From the NCBI RefSeq assembly GCF_000236165.1, contig NZ_CM001373.1, forward strand, positions 113,866-177,865: a stretch of DNA of 64,000 bases. Reading direction: 5' to 3'. Made by a program: the position numbers and the translations under genes. The notes beneath the pieces were generated by a model. That model did no database searches. It saw only the letters and a list, made by a program, of their open reading frames with translations, and was not told where the DNA came from. This stretch comes from Fluoribacter dumoffii NY 23. Lineage in GTDB: Bacteria > Pseudomonadota > Gammaproteobacteria > Legionellales > Legionellaceae. How positions within the stretch are numbered: position 1 is the stretch's first letter; each line of letters opens with the position of its first letter. This document shows, piece after piece, positions 63,879-64,000 of this stretch.

Positions 63879-63915
63879 GAACTTTGATGCACAGGGCATC
63901 AAAGTTCTGATTTTT
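63879..63915 (+). terminator. intrinsic terminator at the end of the nonulosonate operon
   Basis: Perfect 12-bp arms (GAACTTTGATGC 63879-63890, GCATCAAAGTTC 63896-63907) enclose a five-base loop and are followed by TGATTTTT. It lies 25 bases past the SDR stop. From there to the window end (64000) I see no gene. Confidence 0.8.
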
Positions 63916-64000
63916 ACGATTCTACGTACAGTTCCCGGCTTTATGAGGACATACTATTTTCATTAAATCAGTAAAACGGCTATCAAATAGAGAACTTCCT

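Noticed and set aside
1..64000. tRNA, rRNA, insertion sequences and prophage genes
   Set aside because: None found in the intergenic gaps that I read; all sizeable gaps lack T-loop signatures, transposase fragments or terminal repeats.

Overview
The window is chromosomal DNA of a Legionella species or a close relative in the Legionellaceae. The evidence is a cysteine-containing Legionella-type outer membrane protein, a secreted T2 ribonuclease that looks like SrnA, a GDSL phospholipase/acyltransferase that looks like PlaC, a legionaminic-acid type nonulosonate cluster, and several large proteins of unknown function with Dot/Icm-effector-like features. Gene density is high, base composition is fairly even, and I found no insertion sequence, prophage, CRISPR array, rRNA or tRNA. 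The species cannot be named from the sequence alone.

Layout. 1-5.0 kb (minus strand): a MoxR ATPase, DUF58, DUF4381, BatA, BatB and BatE-like TPR operon; the last gene runs off the left edge inside a 15-bp tandem repeat. 5.1-10.4 kb: a HEPN-like protein, a tRNA-dihydrouridine synthase, an O-antigen-ligase/TPR membrane protein, a major outer-membrane-protein homologue and a pteridine-reductase-like SDR. 10.6-14.9 kb (plus): a MidA-type methyltransferase, a PTPS-family pterin enzyme, priA and a thioesterase. 15.0-19.6 kb (minus): rppH, ptsP, lgt and thyA. 19.9-29 kb: an asparaginase, an effector-like acidic protein, glmU, a VUT-type transporter, two proteins of unknown or envelope-associated role, nth and a soluble RnfB-like ferredoxin, followed by metG. 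30.8-40.8 kb: queC and manC interleaved with lineage-specific proteins (Ala-rich membrane protein, 738-aa coiled-coil/membrane protein, acidic Pro-rich protein), srnA, a lipoprotein and an alpha/beta hydrolase. 40.9-45.5 kb (minus): guaC-like, phoH-like, then the tightly packed trhO-smpB-bcp operon. 45.7-55.7 kb (plus): plaC, glmS, tex, yciA, a conserved unknown, riboflavin synthase and a ClC-family protein. 56.0-63.9 kb (plus): a surface-polysaccharide block comprising a Wzz-like protein, then NeuB/LegI, NeuC/LegG, a NeuD/PglD acetyltransferase, a CBS-domain fused aminotransferase (LegC-like), a Gfo/Idh oxidoreductase, NeuA/LegF and an SDR, closed by a strong terminator.

How the genes fit together. 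GlmS and GlmU make UDP-GlcNAc, the amino-sugar stock for peptidoglycan, LPS and possibly the nonulosonate; ManC supplies GDP-mannose. The last 8 kb encodes most enzymes for making and CMP-activating a legionaminic-acid-like sugar plus a chain-length regulator; the 4,6-dehydratase (LegB) is not in the window. The gene order neuB-neuC-...-PtmF-like-neuA-PtmA-like parallels the Campylobacter legionaminic locus, and the CBS module that sits on the nucleotidyltransferase PtmE there is here joined to the aminotransferase. The most notable items for follow-up are this CBS-aminotransferase fusion, the internally duplicated 738-aa protein, two proteins with glutamate-rich C-termini typical of Dot/Icm substrates, the pterin enzyme whose active-site motif resembles the folate-bypass PTPS-III group, and an intergenic 13-bp perfect inverted repeat before ptsP. 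Starts were corrected from the longest open frames wherever a ribosome-binding site, a gene overlap or family length argued for another codon.
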